64,000 nucleotides of DNA. Origin: Psychroflexus tropicus DSM 15496. Lineage in GTDB: Bacteria > Bacteroidota > Bacteroidia > Flavobacteriales > Flavobacteriaceae. A model generated the notes under the pieces. That model searched no databases and was not told the DNA's origin. It worked only from the letters and a program-made list of their open reading frames with translations. Location of the stretch: positions 78,332-142,331 of the forward strand of contig NZ_KB905344.1 of NCBI RefSeq assembly GCF_000378765.1. The letters run 5' to 3'. The number at the start of each line of letters is the position of its first letter. Position 1 is the first letter of the stretch. The translations under genes and the position numbers were made by a program. Positions 27,144 to 35,998 of the stretch are shown here, piece after piece.

Positions 27144-29330
27144 TTAGTTGGCCTCCTGACTGATAAATTTTATTCGGTAAAGCCTTAGTTCTTCCTCATC
27201 ATAATCTCCATCAAATTCCTCTATAGCTTCATTGATGCTATCTGATTCTGCATCCAGAAAATAATCATGTATTTCTTCTTGCTGATCTTCATCTAAGATA
27301 TCATCTAGCCAATAATCAATATTGAGCTTAGTTCCGCTAAAAACAATGGCTTCCATTTCTTTAATGAAATCCTTCATTTCAAAACCTTTGCCCTGTGCTA
27401 TGTCAGTAAGTGGTAATTTCCTATCAACATTTTGAATGATGTAAAGCTTATTTGCACTATTGGCTCCGGTACTTTTCACTACGAGATCATCTGGTCTTAA
27501 GATGTCGTTTTCTTCTACATAATCTTTAATGAGAGATATAAACTCTTTACCAAACTTCTTTGCCTTTCCTTCGCCCACCCCATGAATATTGATCAATTCA
27601 TCCTGGTCTATTGGGTATTTAAGAGCCATATCCTCTAAGGAAGGATCTTGAAACACGACAAATGGAGGAACTTCTTTTCGCTTTGCGATTTTCTTCCTCA
27701 AGTCCTTCAGCATCTTTAAAAGCTTTTGGTCTGTTCCGCCCGAGGCTTGAGAAGCAGTAGAGCTTTTCATCGGCTTACTAAAGTCATTATCCTCTGTCAT
27801 CATGAACGAGCTGGGTTCCTCTAAGAAAGCTTTGCCACTAGGTTGTAGCTTTACCACTCCGTAAGACTCCAGTTCCTTTTTAAGCATTCCAGAAATGATA
27901 ACCTGTCTAAGCAGAGCTGTCCAATAACTGGAAGGTTTATCTTTACCTGCTCCAAACACCTCTAGTTTTTCTACTTTATTCGATTTGATGAGGACATTTG
28001 TTTTTCCAGATAAGGTGTGAACAATTTCCTTGGACTTAAAGAGCTGCCCCGTATCTCTTACAGTCTTTAGTAATAAGACAACATCCTCTTTTGCTTCTTT
28101 TTTCTTCTTAGGATACCGCACGTTATCATCCATATCTCCACCCTCTCCTGTTTCATTATCAAACTCTTCCCCAAAATAGTGAAGAATATATTTTCGTCTA
28201 GAAATGGAACTCTCTGCGAAGGCTACTACGTCTTGTAAAAGCGCATGTCCAATCTCTTGTTCGGCAATGGGTTTGCCACTCATGAATTTTTCAAGCTTTT
28301 CTATGTCCTTATGATTATAGTAAGCTATACAATGGCCCTCACCGCCATCCCGACCAGCTCTACCAGTTTCCTGATAGTAACTTTCAATGCTTTTAGGAAC
28401 ATCATTATGGATCACAAAGCGAACATCTGGCTTATCTATTCCCATACCAAAAGCAATGGTTGCCACCACCACATCAATATCTTCCATAAGAAACATATCT
28501 TGATGTTTGCTTCTGGTTTTAGCATCTAAACCTGCATGGTAGGGTACGGCTTTTATGCCGTTTACTTGAAGGGTTTGCGCAAGCTGCTCTACCCGTTTTC
28601 TGCTCAGGCAGTAAATGATACCACTTTTACCGGAATTTTTCTTAATAAATTTAATGATGTCAGAATCGATGTCGTCGGTCTTTGGCCTGATTTCATAATA
28701 CAGGTTTGGCCTGTTAAACGAGGCTTTAAAGGTTTTGGCGTTTGGAATTCTAAGGTTCTTTAAAATATCTTCCTGTACTTTGGGAGTAGCTGTGGCTGTT
28801 AATCCAATAATGGGGATGTCATTTCCAATGCGCTCTATGATATTCTTAAGGTTGCGGTATTCGGGTCTGAAATCGTGTCCCCATTCAGAAATACAATGTG
28901 CTTCATCTATCGCTAAAAAAGAAATGTTTTCTTCTTTCAGAAAATCAATGTATTCTGTTTTAGTGAGTGACTCTGGAGCAACATAAAGCAGTTTTGTTAC
29001 GCCGTTGGAAATGTCTTCTTTGACCTGCTTAACCTGAGTCTTATTTAACGAAGAATTTAACACATGGGCAACCCCGTGATGCTCTGATATGTTTCTGATG
29101 GCATCCACTTGATTTTTCATCAAAGCGATGAGCGGTGATACAACTATTGCAGTACCGTCTTTAATTAATGCAGGAAGTTGATAACACAACGATTTCCCGC
29201 CTCCTGTAGGCATTATAACGAATGTATCCTCACTAGCGATGATGCTTTTTATAACCTCTTCCTGGAGTCCTTTGAACTCACTAAAACCAAAGTATTTCTT
29301 TAATTCTTGATGTAAATTGATTTGTTCCAA
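27144..29330 (-). CDS. recQ: ATP-dependent DNA helicase RecQ with a cysteine-free zinc region
   Basis: 3'-5' DNA helicase of recombination and repair. The helicase core has Walker A PTGGGKS (41-47), DEAH at 142-145 and motif VI ETGRAGRDG. The RecQ C-terminal region still reads SRRKYILHYFGEEF (about 377-390), but all four zinc-ligand cysteines of the canonical CRRxxLLxYFGE...CGNCD pattern are missing. An HRDC domain follows (about 548-610). The 728-residue protein has an acidic C-terminal extension beyond HRDC. It is divergent from kdsD with an 89-base gap. Confidence 0.95.
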   Translation of the reverse strand: MEQINLHQELKKYFGFSEFKGLQEEVIKSIIASEDTFVIMPTGGGKSLCYQLPALIKDGTAIVVSPLIALMKNQVDAIRNISEHHGVAHVLNSSLNKTQVKQVKEDISNGVTKLLYVAPESLTKTEYIDFLKEENISFLAIDEAHCISEWGHDFRPEYRNLKNIIERIGNDIPIIGLTATATPKVQEDILKNLRIPNAKTFKASFNRPNLYYEIRPKTDDIDSDIIKFIKKNSGKSGIIYCLSRKRVEQLAQTLQVNGIKAVPYHAGLDAKTRSKHQDMFLMEDIDVVVATIAFGMGIDKPDVRFVIHNDVPKSIESYYQETGRAGRDGGEGHCIAYYNHKDIEKLEKFMSGKPIAEQEIGHALLQDVVAFAESSISRRKYILHYFGEEFDNETGEGGDMDDNVRYPKKKKEAKEDVVLLLKTVRDTGQLFKSKEIVHTLSGKTNVLIKSNKVEKLEVFGAGKDKPSSYWTALLRQVIISGMLKKELESYGVVKLQPSGKAFLEEPSSFMMTEDNDFSKPMKSSTASQASGGTDQKLLKMLKDLRKKIAKRKEVPPFVVFQDPSLEDMALKYPIDQDELINIHGVGEGKAKKFGKEFISLIKDYVEENDILRPDDLVVKSTGANSANKLYIIQNVDRKLPLTDIAQGKGFEMKDFIKEMEAIVFSGTKLNIDYWLDDILDEDQQEEIHDYFLDAESDSINEAIEEFDGDYDEEELRLYRIKFISQEAN

Positions 29331-29356
29331 TTGAATTATTACTATTTAGTTTTATT

Positions 29357-29364
29357 TACCTTTG
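29357..29364 (+). promoter_or_regulatory. Promoter -7 box for the kdsD-tatC operon
   Basis: TACCTTTG matches TAnnTTTG, 55 bases before the kdsD start and just outside divergent recQ. Confidence 0.6.
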
Positions 29365-29419
29365 CAAAATTAAATATACGCATTCTTTAAAGGCGCGCAA
29401 TTATTAAATATAGTAATTT

Positions 29420-30382
29420 ATGGAAGATGTAGCAATACAATCTTACGCAAAAGAAATCATCGAAATGGAGTACAAGGCCATCAAGAACCTTGGGAGTCTT
29501 ATCGATAATTCATTTTCTGATGCTGTAAATGCCATTTATAAATCCAAAGGCAGGGTTATTATTACTGGAATTGGTAAAAGTGCGGTAATTGCAACTAAAA
29601 TTGTGGCTACCCTCAATTCCACTGGAACTCCTGCAGTCTTTATGCATGCAGCAGATGCGATTCATGGCGACCTGGGAACCATCCTGGAAGATGACATCGT
29701 TATTTGCATTTCAAAAAGTGGTAATACGCCAGAAATAAAGGTTTTAGCTCCACTGATCAAAAATTTTAAAAACACATTAATAGCCATAACTGGTAATAAA
29801 GAGTCATTCTTAGGTCAACAAGCCGATTTTATTTTGAATGCTTTTGTGGAAAAAGAAGCCTGTCCTAACAATCTGGCCCCAACAACCAGTACGACCGCAC
29901 AACTTGTTATGGGTGATGCTTTGGCTGTCTGTTTATTGAAATTGAGAGGGTTTTCCAGTGATGATTTTGCAAGATTTCATCCAGGCGGAGCTTTGGGTAA
30001 AACACTGTACCTTAGAGTGCAGGATATCACTTCTCAAAATATGAAACCTCAGGTGACTAAAGAAACACCTTTAAAGGATGTAATTGTCGAAATTTCAAGA
30101 AACATGTTAGGCGTGACAGCTGTTTTGGATCAAGAAGAGGTTGTAGGTATCATTACTGATGGAGATTTAAGGAGGATGTTGAGTTCTGCAGAGGACTTTA
30201 CACAACTCAAAGCCAAAGACATTATGTCCGACCATCCCAAAACCATTAAAAATTCTGCAATGGCTATTGAAGCCCTAGAGCTTTTAGAAAATAATGATAT
30301 AACTCAACTTATCGCTCTGGAATCTGGAAAATATGCTGGTATTGTTCACCTTCATAACTTGGTAAAAGAAGGCATTATATAG
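29420..30382 (+). CDS. kdsD: Arabinose-5-phosphate isomerase, KpsF/GutQ/KdsD family
   Basis: Converts ribulose-5-phosphate to arabinose-5-phosphate, the first step towards the Kdo sugar of lipopolysaccharide. It has an N-terminal SIS domain (about 30-180, with TGIGKSAVIA and CISKSGNTPE) and two C-terminal CBS domains (about 205-320). At 320 residues it has typical length. It begins a tight run with tatC one base later. The KdsD role fits the later lptB gene in the same run. Confidence 0.9.
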   Translation: MEDVAIQSYAKEIIEMEYKAIKNLGSLIDNSFSDAVNAIYKSKGRVIITGIGKSAVIATKIVATLNSTGTPAVFMHAADAIHGDLGTILEDDIVICISKSGNTPEIKVLAPLIKNFKNTLIAITGNKESFLGQQADFILNAFVEKEACPNNLAPTTSTTAQLVMGDALAVCLLKLRGFSSDDFARFHPGGALGKTLYLRVQDITSQNMKPQVTKETPLKDVIVEISRNMLGVTAVLDQEEVVGIITDGDLRRMLSSAEDFTQLKAKDIMSDHPKTIKNSAMAIEALELLENNDITQLIALESGKYAGIVHLHNLVKEGII

Positions 30383-30383
30383 T

Positions 30384-31229
30384 ATGGCAAAATCAAAATC
30401 CAAGAAGGATCCCAATAATATGTCTTTTCTAGATCATCTCGAAGATTTGAGATGGCATTTATTACGGGCCACGCTAGCGATATTAATAGGAGGAGCCGTT
30501 GCTTTTGGTTTGAAATCTTTCATCTTTGATGTGATTATCTTTGGACCAAAGCGTGCAGACTTTCTGACCTATAGTATTCTCTGTAATATTTCTGAATATT
30601 TTGGACTTCAGGAAAGCTTTTGCTTTGATGAGCTTCCTTTCAGAATTCAAAGTAGGACCATGGCAGGGCAGTTTAGCGCCCATATCTGGACTTCGATTAC
30701 AGCTGGATTTATAATTTCTTTTCCCTATGTGATTTATCAATTTTGGGCTTTTATTGCGCCAGGCTTACAATCTACAGAACGAAAAACAGCCAGAGGATTT
30801 ATCTTCGTGACTTCGTTTCTATTCTTCCTCGGGGTATTATTCGGTTATTACGTAATTACTCCTTTATCCGTCAATTTTTTAGGGAGTTATACAGTAAGCT
30901 CAGAAGTATTTAATGATTTTGATCTTAGTAGTTATATCGGTTTGGTTAGGGCTTCAGTCCTTGCCAGCGGTCTTATATTTGAGTTGCCAGTCATCATTTA
31001 TTTCTTGACCAAAGTAGGGGTAGTAACGCCAGAATTCCTAAAGAAAAATAGAAAATACGCGCTGGTGTTCATATTGATCATTTCAGCCTTGATTACTCCT
31101 CCAGACATTGCCAGCCAGGTGATTGTAGCAATTCCGGTGTTGGTTTTATATGAAGTGAGCATTTTTATATCAAAATTAGTATTGAGAAAACAACGAAAAG
31201 CAGAAAAAAAAAGAAAAACAAATAATTAA
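30384..31229 (+). CDS. tatC: Twin-arginine translocase subunit TatC
   Basis: Receptor and core subunit for export of folded proteins. It has the signature MSFLDHLEDLRWHLLR at the N-terminus (the LEELR-type motif) and six membrane segments. At 281 residues it is somewhat longer than E. coli TatC; the extra sequence lies in the first periplasmic loop (about 50-85) and includes two cysteines 18 residues apart. No tatA gene is adjacent. One base separates it from kdsD, and two from the next gene. Confidence 0.95.
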   Translation: MAKSKSKKDPNNMSFLDHLEDLRWHLLRATLAILIGGAVAFGLKSFIFDVIIFGPKRADFLTYSILCNISEYFGLQESFCFDELPFRIQSRTMAGQFSAHIWTSITAGFIISFPYVIYQFWAFIAPGLQSTERKTARGFIFVTSFLFFLGVLFGYYVITPLSVNFLGSYTVSSEVFNDFDLSSYIGLVRASVLASGLIFELPVIIYFLTKVGVVTPEFLKKNRKYALVFILIISALITPPDIASQVIVAIPVLVLYEVSIFISKLVLRKQRKAEKKRKTNN

Positions 31230-31231
31230 TT

Positions 31232-31591
31232 ATGATCGATTTAGTAGATGAATTTGAGGCTTACAGAGCCAGGATGAACGGTAAAATTTTAGAAGAGAAT
31301 AATAAGGTATTAAAGCGTATTTTTAACCTGGATACCAACTCCTTTACAGAAGGTGCTTTAGACGTTAAAACCAAAGAGCTGTTAGGTTTAGTTTCTTCCT
31401 TAGTGTTGAGATGCGATGACTGTGTGAAATACCATTTAGAATCTTCTTATAAGGAAGGCTTAGAGCGTGCTCAAGTGGTTGAAGCCTTAAGTATCGGAAC
31501 ACTTGTTGGAGGCACTATTGTTATTCCACATTTAAGACGAGCTTTTGAATATTGGGAAGCTTTAGAACAAAAATTTGGTAAAACCAGTTAA
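31232..31591 (+). CDS. Carboxymuconolactone decarboxylase/AhpD-family protein
   Basis: Small all-helical protein with the redox motif CDDC at about residues 68-71 and a nearby His (CDDCVKYH), as in AhpD-like alkylhydroperoxidases. At 119 residues it is of normal length. It sits two bases after tatC, inside the kdsD-lptB operon. The CXXC pattern suggests thiol peroxidase activity rather than decarboxylation, but this is by family only. Confidence 0.85.
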   Translation: MIDLVDEFEAYRARMNGKILEENNKVLKRIFNLDTNSFTEGALDVKTKELLGLVSSLVLRCDDCVKYHLESSYKEGLERAQVVEALSIGTLVGGTIVIPHLRRAFEYWEALEQKFGKTS

Positions 31592-31607
31592 TTCAACTCA
31601 AATTTCT

Positions 31608-32267
31608 ATGAAACCATTAATTCCACTTTTTACTCGATTGGTAAGTTATTCAGCCGTGATGTTTCTCATGGCTTTAGTAATTCAGTTTGATTTTGCTGAA
31701 GGTGAAGTCAAAGAGGATTCATTAATCGAGATCACACAGGAAATTGTATTATTGATAAGTACAGTGCTATTGGTAAGTTTTGCCTCGAAAGCAAAAGACT
31801 TTAGGTTGTTCTTTCTTGTTTTAGCGGGATTCTTAGGTGTTCATTTTGTGAGAGAATTTGATTTTTGGTTGAATACTCAGCTATTTGACAAAGCTTGGCA
31901 GGTTTTTTCCCTGGTCATTATTATTTTGGTCATGGTACTAGTTGTGAAAAATTGGAAAAGACTAATTCTTGAGATCACTTCAGTATCTAAGACTTATGGT
32001 TTTGCTTTTTTCTTCTCTGGACTGGTTATATTACATGTGTTTTCGAGGCTTTATGGTAGAAAACTGATGTGGATTGACTTATTAAGAGATACTCACGATA
32101 AGTATGTGATTTCTGAGAACGGTGAAAAAGTGGTCGCCCTAAGAGACTTCATGAGGCCTGTGAAAGATGCTTCGGAGGAGAGCTTAGAGTTATTAGCCTA
32201 TTCAATTATACTCATAGGTGTAGTAGAGATGATTATCTTTGGAATTAAATCGACAAGAAAAGTGTAA
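31608..32267 (+). CDS. Uncharacterised membrane protein
   Basis: I do not recognise a family. The 219-residue product has about six hydrophobic segments (near residues 10-25, 45-62, 68-85, 95-115, 130-150 and 198-215). A soluble loop at about 160-195 is rich in charged residues (DTHDKYVISENGEKVV). I use the ATG at 31608; the longer frame from 31575 would overlap the previous gene. It lies within the kdsD-tatC-lptB run, so an envelope role is likely. Confidence 0.7.
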   Translation: MKPLIPLFTRLVSYSAVMFLMALVIQFDFAEGEVKEDSLIEITQEIVLLISTVLLVSFASKAKDFRLFFLVLAGFLGVHFVREFDFWLNTQLFDKAWQVFSLVIIILVMVLVVKNWKRLILEITSVSKTYGFAFFFSGLVILHVFSRLYGRKLMWIDLLRDTHDKYVISENGEKVVALRDFMRPVKDASEESLELLAYSIILIGVVEMIIFGIKSTRKV

Positions 32268-32269
32268 TT

Positions 32270-33025
32270 ATGAGCCTCAATCAAGCGACACTTCGTGCAG
32301 AAAACCTAATTAAATCTTACAAGGGAAAAAAAGTTGTAAAAGGCATTAGTGTTGAGGTTACTCAAGGGGAAATTGTTGGTCTTTTAGGCCCTAATGGTGC
32401 CGGAAAAACAACTTCATTTTATATGATTGTTGGGCTTATTAAACCCAATGGTGGGCGTATTTTTTTGGATAAAGTGGATATTACCAAATTTCCGATGTAT
32501 AAAAGGGCTCAAAATGGAATAGGTTATCTCGCTCAGGAAGCTTCTATATTTAGAAAATTAAGCATAGAAGACAACATCATGAGTGTGCTTCAGCTTACTG
32601 ATTTAAATAAAAAGGAGCGCGAAGAAAAAATGGAAGCACTCATCAGTGAATTTGGTCTTAACCATATCAGAACCAACCGCGGAGATTTGTTGTCTGGAGG
32701 GGAACGAAGACGAACTGAAATCGCACGAGCCTTAGCTACAGATCCAAAATTTATTTTGCTGGATGAACCTTTTGCCGGTGTAGATCCAGTAGCGGTGGAA
32801 GATATTCAAAAGATTGTAGCTCAGCTGAAAAATAAAAACATAGGCATTCTCATTACAGATCATAATGTCCAGGAAACCTTGGCTATCACAGATCGAACTT
32901 ACCTGATGTTTGAAGGAGGGATTTTAAAACATGGGCAGCCTGAAGAATTGGCAAACGATGAGATGGTGAGAAAAGTTTATCTGGGCCAAAACTTCGAACT
33001 TCGTAAGAAGAAGATATTTAAATAA
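32270..33025 (+). CDS. lptB: LPS export ABC transporter ATP-binding protein LptB
   Basis: ATPase that powers lipopolysaccharide extraction with LptF and LptG. Walker A is GPNGAGKTT (about residues 39-47), the signature LSGGERRR, Walker B FILLDEPFAGVDP and the switch His in TDHNVQET. At 251 residues it has family length. It is the last gene of the kdsD-tatC operon. An LptF/LptG-type permease lies separately at 37026-38102. Confidence 0.95.
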   Translation: MSLNQATLRAENLIKSYKGKKVVKGISVEVTQGEIVGLLGPNGAGKTTSFYMIVGLIKPNGGRIFLDKVDITKFPMYKRAQNGIGYLAQEASIFRKLSIEDNIMSVLQLTDLNKKEREEKMEALISEFGLNHIRTNRGDLLSGGERRRTEIARALATDPKFILLDEPFAGVDPVAVEDIQKIVAQLKNKNIGILITDHNVQETLAITDRTYLMFEGGILKHGQPEELANDEMVRKVYLGQNFELRKKKIFK

Positions 33026-34282
33026 TTAAGTTTTTTGTTTCTTTTTCTCTGCTGCAGGAAATAAGATATTATTCAAAATTAGGCGATAGCCGGGTGACTT
33101 TGGGTGTAATTCTAGTTCAGTTTTAGGATCTCCTACACGGTGTTGGTAATCTTCAGGATCATGGCCTCCATAAAATGTAAAAAAGCCTTTTCCTTTTATG
33201 CCATGAATGTACCTGGCTTCCTCATTTAATTTGTTTTTACCCATCACAAGTACATTAGACTTGATTTGGTTGGGATTGAATGCAGTCGTCTGTCCCATAA
33301 ATCCTTTAACAACAGCTGTATGATTCTGGCAAAGCATGGTAGGAATTGGATCCCATTTGGCAGAATAATCCATAAGTGTAAAATAATCTTTAGACTTAGG
33401 GACCGCTCTTCGCTCAGTCATATCTATAGAGGAATATTCGTAGACCATGGGATCCTTCTCCAGAATAAAATCTGTAAAAGCAAAGGTCTTGGAATAATCG
33501 ATTTTATTTTGATATCCAGCCTCAGAAGGATCGCCATCAAACATAGGTTCACAAATATCAACACCATCTGCAGACAAAGCGATATCAAATGAGTCAGTAG
33601 CGCTGCACATGGCAAACATAAAGCCGCCACCGATAACATAAGCATTTATTTTTTTAGAGACTGCAAGCTTTGCCTCAGAAACTTTATCGTAGCCAAGTGA
33701 ACTGGCGTAGGCTTCGGCTTCTTTTTTTTCTTTGATGTACCAGGGGGCTGAGCGGTAAGCCCTGTAGAACTTGCCATACTGACCCGTAAAATCTTCATGA
33801 TGAAGGTGAAGCCAATCATATAGCAAAAGTTCATCCGCCAGCACCTCTTTATCATAAATAGTCTCGTATGGAATTTCTGCAAATTCAAGCACCATGGTAA
33901 CGGCGTCATCCCATGGCGCGTTGCCTTGAGGAGAATAGACTGCAATTTTAGGTGCCTTTTCCAGTAAAACTGCTTCCATGTTTTGAGAAGGGCTGCTTAT
34001 AGTTCTTAAAATCTCTTCTGATTTTGAGTTGGAGATGACTTCAAAAGATACTCCTCTTATCGTGCATTCTCTCTTAAGATCATCAGAATACGGCGAAAGA
34101 AAAGAGCCGCCTCTGTAATTAAGTAACCATTGGACTTTTTGATCTCGTTCTAATAACCAATATGATATTCCATAGGCTTTGAGATGATTGTCCTGAGATT
34201 CAAAATCCATTGGAATGAGTATGAAGTTGGAAAACCCGCTCCAGCTCATTAACAAGGTTATAATGATAATTATTTTTTTCAT
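33026..34282 (-). CDS. Secreted protein of the group annotated 'asparagine synthetase B' in Bacteroidota
   Basis: The 418-residue product begins with a signal-like helix (MKKIIIIITLLMSWSGFSNF). It shares no visible motif with true AsnB: there is no N-terminal Cys2 glutaminase and no SGGLDS pyrophosphatase loop. The middle (INAYVIGGGFMFAMCSATDS) has a glycine turn followed by Cys, reminiscent of a class I amidotransferase-like nucleophile elbow. Its function is unknown, so the common label should not be trusted. It converges on lptB with no gap and follows dnaB by eight bases on the same strand. Confidence 0.75.
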   Translation of the reverse strand: MKKIIIIITLLMSWSGFSNFILIPMDFESQDNHLKAYGISYWLLERDQKVQWLLNYRGGSFLSPYSDDLKRECTIRGVSFEVISNSKSEEILRTISSPSQNMEAVLLEKAPKIAVYSPQGNAPWDDAVTMVLEFAEIPYETIYDKEVLADELLLYDWLHLHHEDFTGQYGKFYRAYRSAPWYIKEKKEAEAYASSLGYDKVSEAKLAVSKKINAYVIGGGFMFAMCSATDSFDIALSADGVDICEPMFDGDPSEAGYQNKIDYSKTFAFTDFILEKDPMVYEYSSIDMTERRAVPKSKDYFTLMDYSAKWDPIPTMLCQNHTAVVKGFMGQTTAFNPNQIKSNVLVMGKNKLNEEARYIHGIKGKGFFTFYGGHDPEDYQHRVGDPKTELELHPKSPGYRLILNNILFPAAEKKKQKT

Positions 34283-34290
34283 GGATTAGA

Positions 34291-35832
34291 TTAAAACGGT
34301 ACCTCATCATCATCTATGCCGGGAGGTGGTGGAGGAGCAGAGCCAAACACATCTTCAGCATTAGGAAAGGATGGTCCTTCAGCGTCTTTTCCAGAATTCA
34401 TACTTGAATTGATTTCAAAGGGAGAGTCAAAATTATCAAGGTTCTCAAATTTACCGAGTTGACCGATGAATTTCAATCGAATATTATCCAATCCACCATT
34501 TCTGTGTTTGGCGATGATAAACTCTGCCTGACCCTGGGTAGGCGTTTGTGCATCATCATCCCATTCTTCGATATCGTAATATTCTGGTCGGTAAATAAAG
34601 GATACAATATCGGCATCCTGTTCTATAGCTCCAGATTCTCTCAAGTCACTTAGCAAAGGTCTTTTACTGCCACCCCGGGTTTCTACGGCTCTGGATAGCT
34701 GAGATAAAGCCAATACTGGGATATTTAATTCTTTTGCTAATGCTTTTAGGTTTCTGGAAATTGTAGAAATTTCTTGCTCTCTGTTTCCTCCTTTTTGAGA
34801 CCCACCGCCTGTCATCAGTTGAAGGTAATCTACTACGATAAGCTTAATCCCATGTTGAGAAGAAAGCCTTCTGGCTTTTGCTCTCAAGTCAAAAATAGAA
34901 AGTGATGGGGTATCATCAATAAATAAGGGTGCCTGTTCTAAAGACTTTACCTTGACGTTGAGCTGTTCCCACTCGTGAGGCTCCAGATTACCCGTTCTGA
35001 GCTTTTCTGAACTCAGACCTGTTTCTGAAGAAATAAGTCGTGTAATCAACTGTACTGAAGACATTTCCAGTGAGAAGAAAGCAACTGGAATATTTTGTCC
35101 AACAGCAATATTTCTGGCCATGGTCAAGGTAAGTGCCGTTTTACCCATACCTGGACGAGCTGCAATAATGACAAGGTCACTGGGTTGCCAACCAGAGGTG
35201 AGTTTATCTAAGTCTGTAAATCCAGACGGCACACCGCTTAATCCCTCTTTGTTCGAAATTTCTTCAATTCGTTTTTTGGCCTGCATCACCAGGTTTTGAG
35301 CTGTTTCTGAAGACCGTTTGATATTGCCCTGGGTGACTTCGTAAAGTTTGGATTCTGCATGATCGAGAAGATCAAAAACATCGGTGCCTTCATCGTAGGA
35401 TTCTTCAATAATTTCATTTGAAATTTTGATTAAGCACCTCTGAATGTATTTTTGAAGAACAATTCGTGAATGGTATTCTATGTGAGCAGAAGAAGAGACC
35501 TTCTGGGTCAATTGAATCAAGTAATATTCCCCTCCTGAAGCCTGTAATTTTTTTGATTTCTTTAATTCTGTGGAAACCGTTAATAAGTCTATTGGGTCTC
35601 CTTTTTCAAAAAGCATGATGATAGCTTCATAGATATTTTTATGAGCTTCTTTGTAAAAGACATCGGGGTGTAAGATATCAATGACTTCGTCTACCCCTTT
35701 TTTGTCTATCATCATCGCTCCAAGTATAACTTCTTCAAGATCAATTGCTTGAGGCGGTATTTTGCCCTTTTGGAGGCTAATGACATCGCCTTTTGGCGAA
35801 TTTTTATAAGATGATTGAGTCGCGTTTTCCAT
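34291..35832 (-). CDS. dnaB: Replicative DNA helicase DnaB
   Basis: Hexameric helicase of the replication fork. It has the N-terminal domain (PPQAIDLEEVILGAMMID), the linker and the RecA-like C-terminal domain with Walker A ARPGMGKTA (about residues 224-232) and motifs VDYLQLM and LSQLSRAVE. At 513 residues it is longer than E. coli DnaB (471) owing to an N-terminal extension and a proline-rich acidic tail (SAPPPPPGIDDDEVPF). No intein is present. Two consensus DnaA boxes lie upstream. Confidence 0.97.
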   Translation of the reverse strand: MENATQSSYKNSPKGDVISLQKGKIPPQAIDLEEVILGAMMIDKKGVDEVIDILHPDVFYKEAHKNIYEAIIMLFEKGDPIDLLTVSTELKKSKKLQASGGEYYLIQLTQKVSSSAHIEYHSRIVLQKYIQRCLIKISNEIIEESYDEGTDVFDLLDHAESKLYEVTQGNIKRSSETAQNLVMQAKKRIEEISNKEGLSGVPSGFTDLDKLTSGWQPSDLVIIAARPGMGKTALTLTMARNIAVGQNIPVAFFSLEMSSVQLITRLISSETGLSSEKLRTGNLEPHEWEQLNVKVKSLEQAPLFIDDTPSLSIFDLRAKARRLSSQHGIKLIVVDYLQLMTGGGSQKGGNREQEISTISRNLKALAKELNIPVLALSQLSRAVETRGGSKRPLLSDLRESGAIEQDADIVSFIYRPEYYDIEEWDDDAQTPTQGQAEFIIAKHRNGGLDNIRLKFIGQLGKFENLDNFDSPFEINSSMNSGKDAEGPSFPNAEDVFGSAPPPPPGIDDDEVPF

Positions 35833-35896
35833 ATTGCGAATGTAAATAAAAGCTCATGAAGTTCGTAGAAAATAAAGGTTGTTAACAGTACTTCGT

Positions 35897-35939
35897 TTTC
35901 CACAACACCCTGTGCATAACTCCTTGAAAATGTGGATAA
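35897..35939. promoter_or_regulatory. Cluster of DnaA boxes upstream of dnaB
   Basis: On the minus strand TTATGCACA (35911-35919) and TTATCCACA (35931-35939) both match the DnaA-box consensus TTATnCACA. On the plus strand TTTTCCACA (35897-35905) has one mismatch. They lie 65-107 bases before the dnaB start on its upstream side, between dnaB and the accA terminator. Confidence 0.7.
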
Positions 35940-35941
35940 CT

Positions 35942-35974
35942 AAAAAATCCAGATAAAGAATATCTGGATTTTTT
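35942..35974 (-). terminator. Terminator after accA
   Basis: AAAAAATCCAGATA and TATCTGGATTTTTT form a near-perfect hairpin with A and T runs on both sides; on the minus strand it follows the accA stop by about 25 bases. Confidence 0.88.
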
Positions 35975-35998
35975 CTAAGAATTTATATTTAAAAGGGC

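Noticed and set aside
34291-35832. Intein in DnaB
   Set aside because: DnaB is a frequent intein host, but the protein is continuous through all helicase motifs with no extra domain.
35833-35998. Chromosomal replication origin
   Set aside because: DnaA boxes are present, but the region is only 165 bp, has no dnaA neighbour and no clear unwinding element; local regulation of dnaB is more likely.
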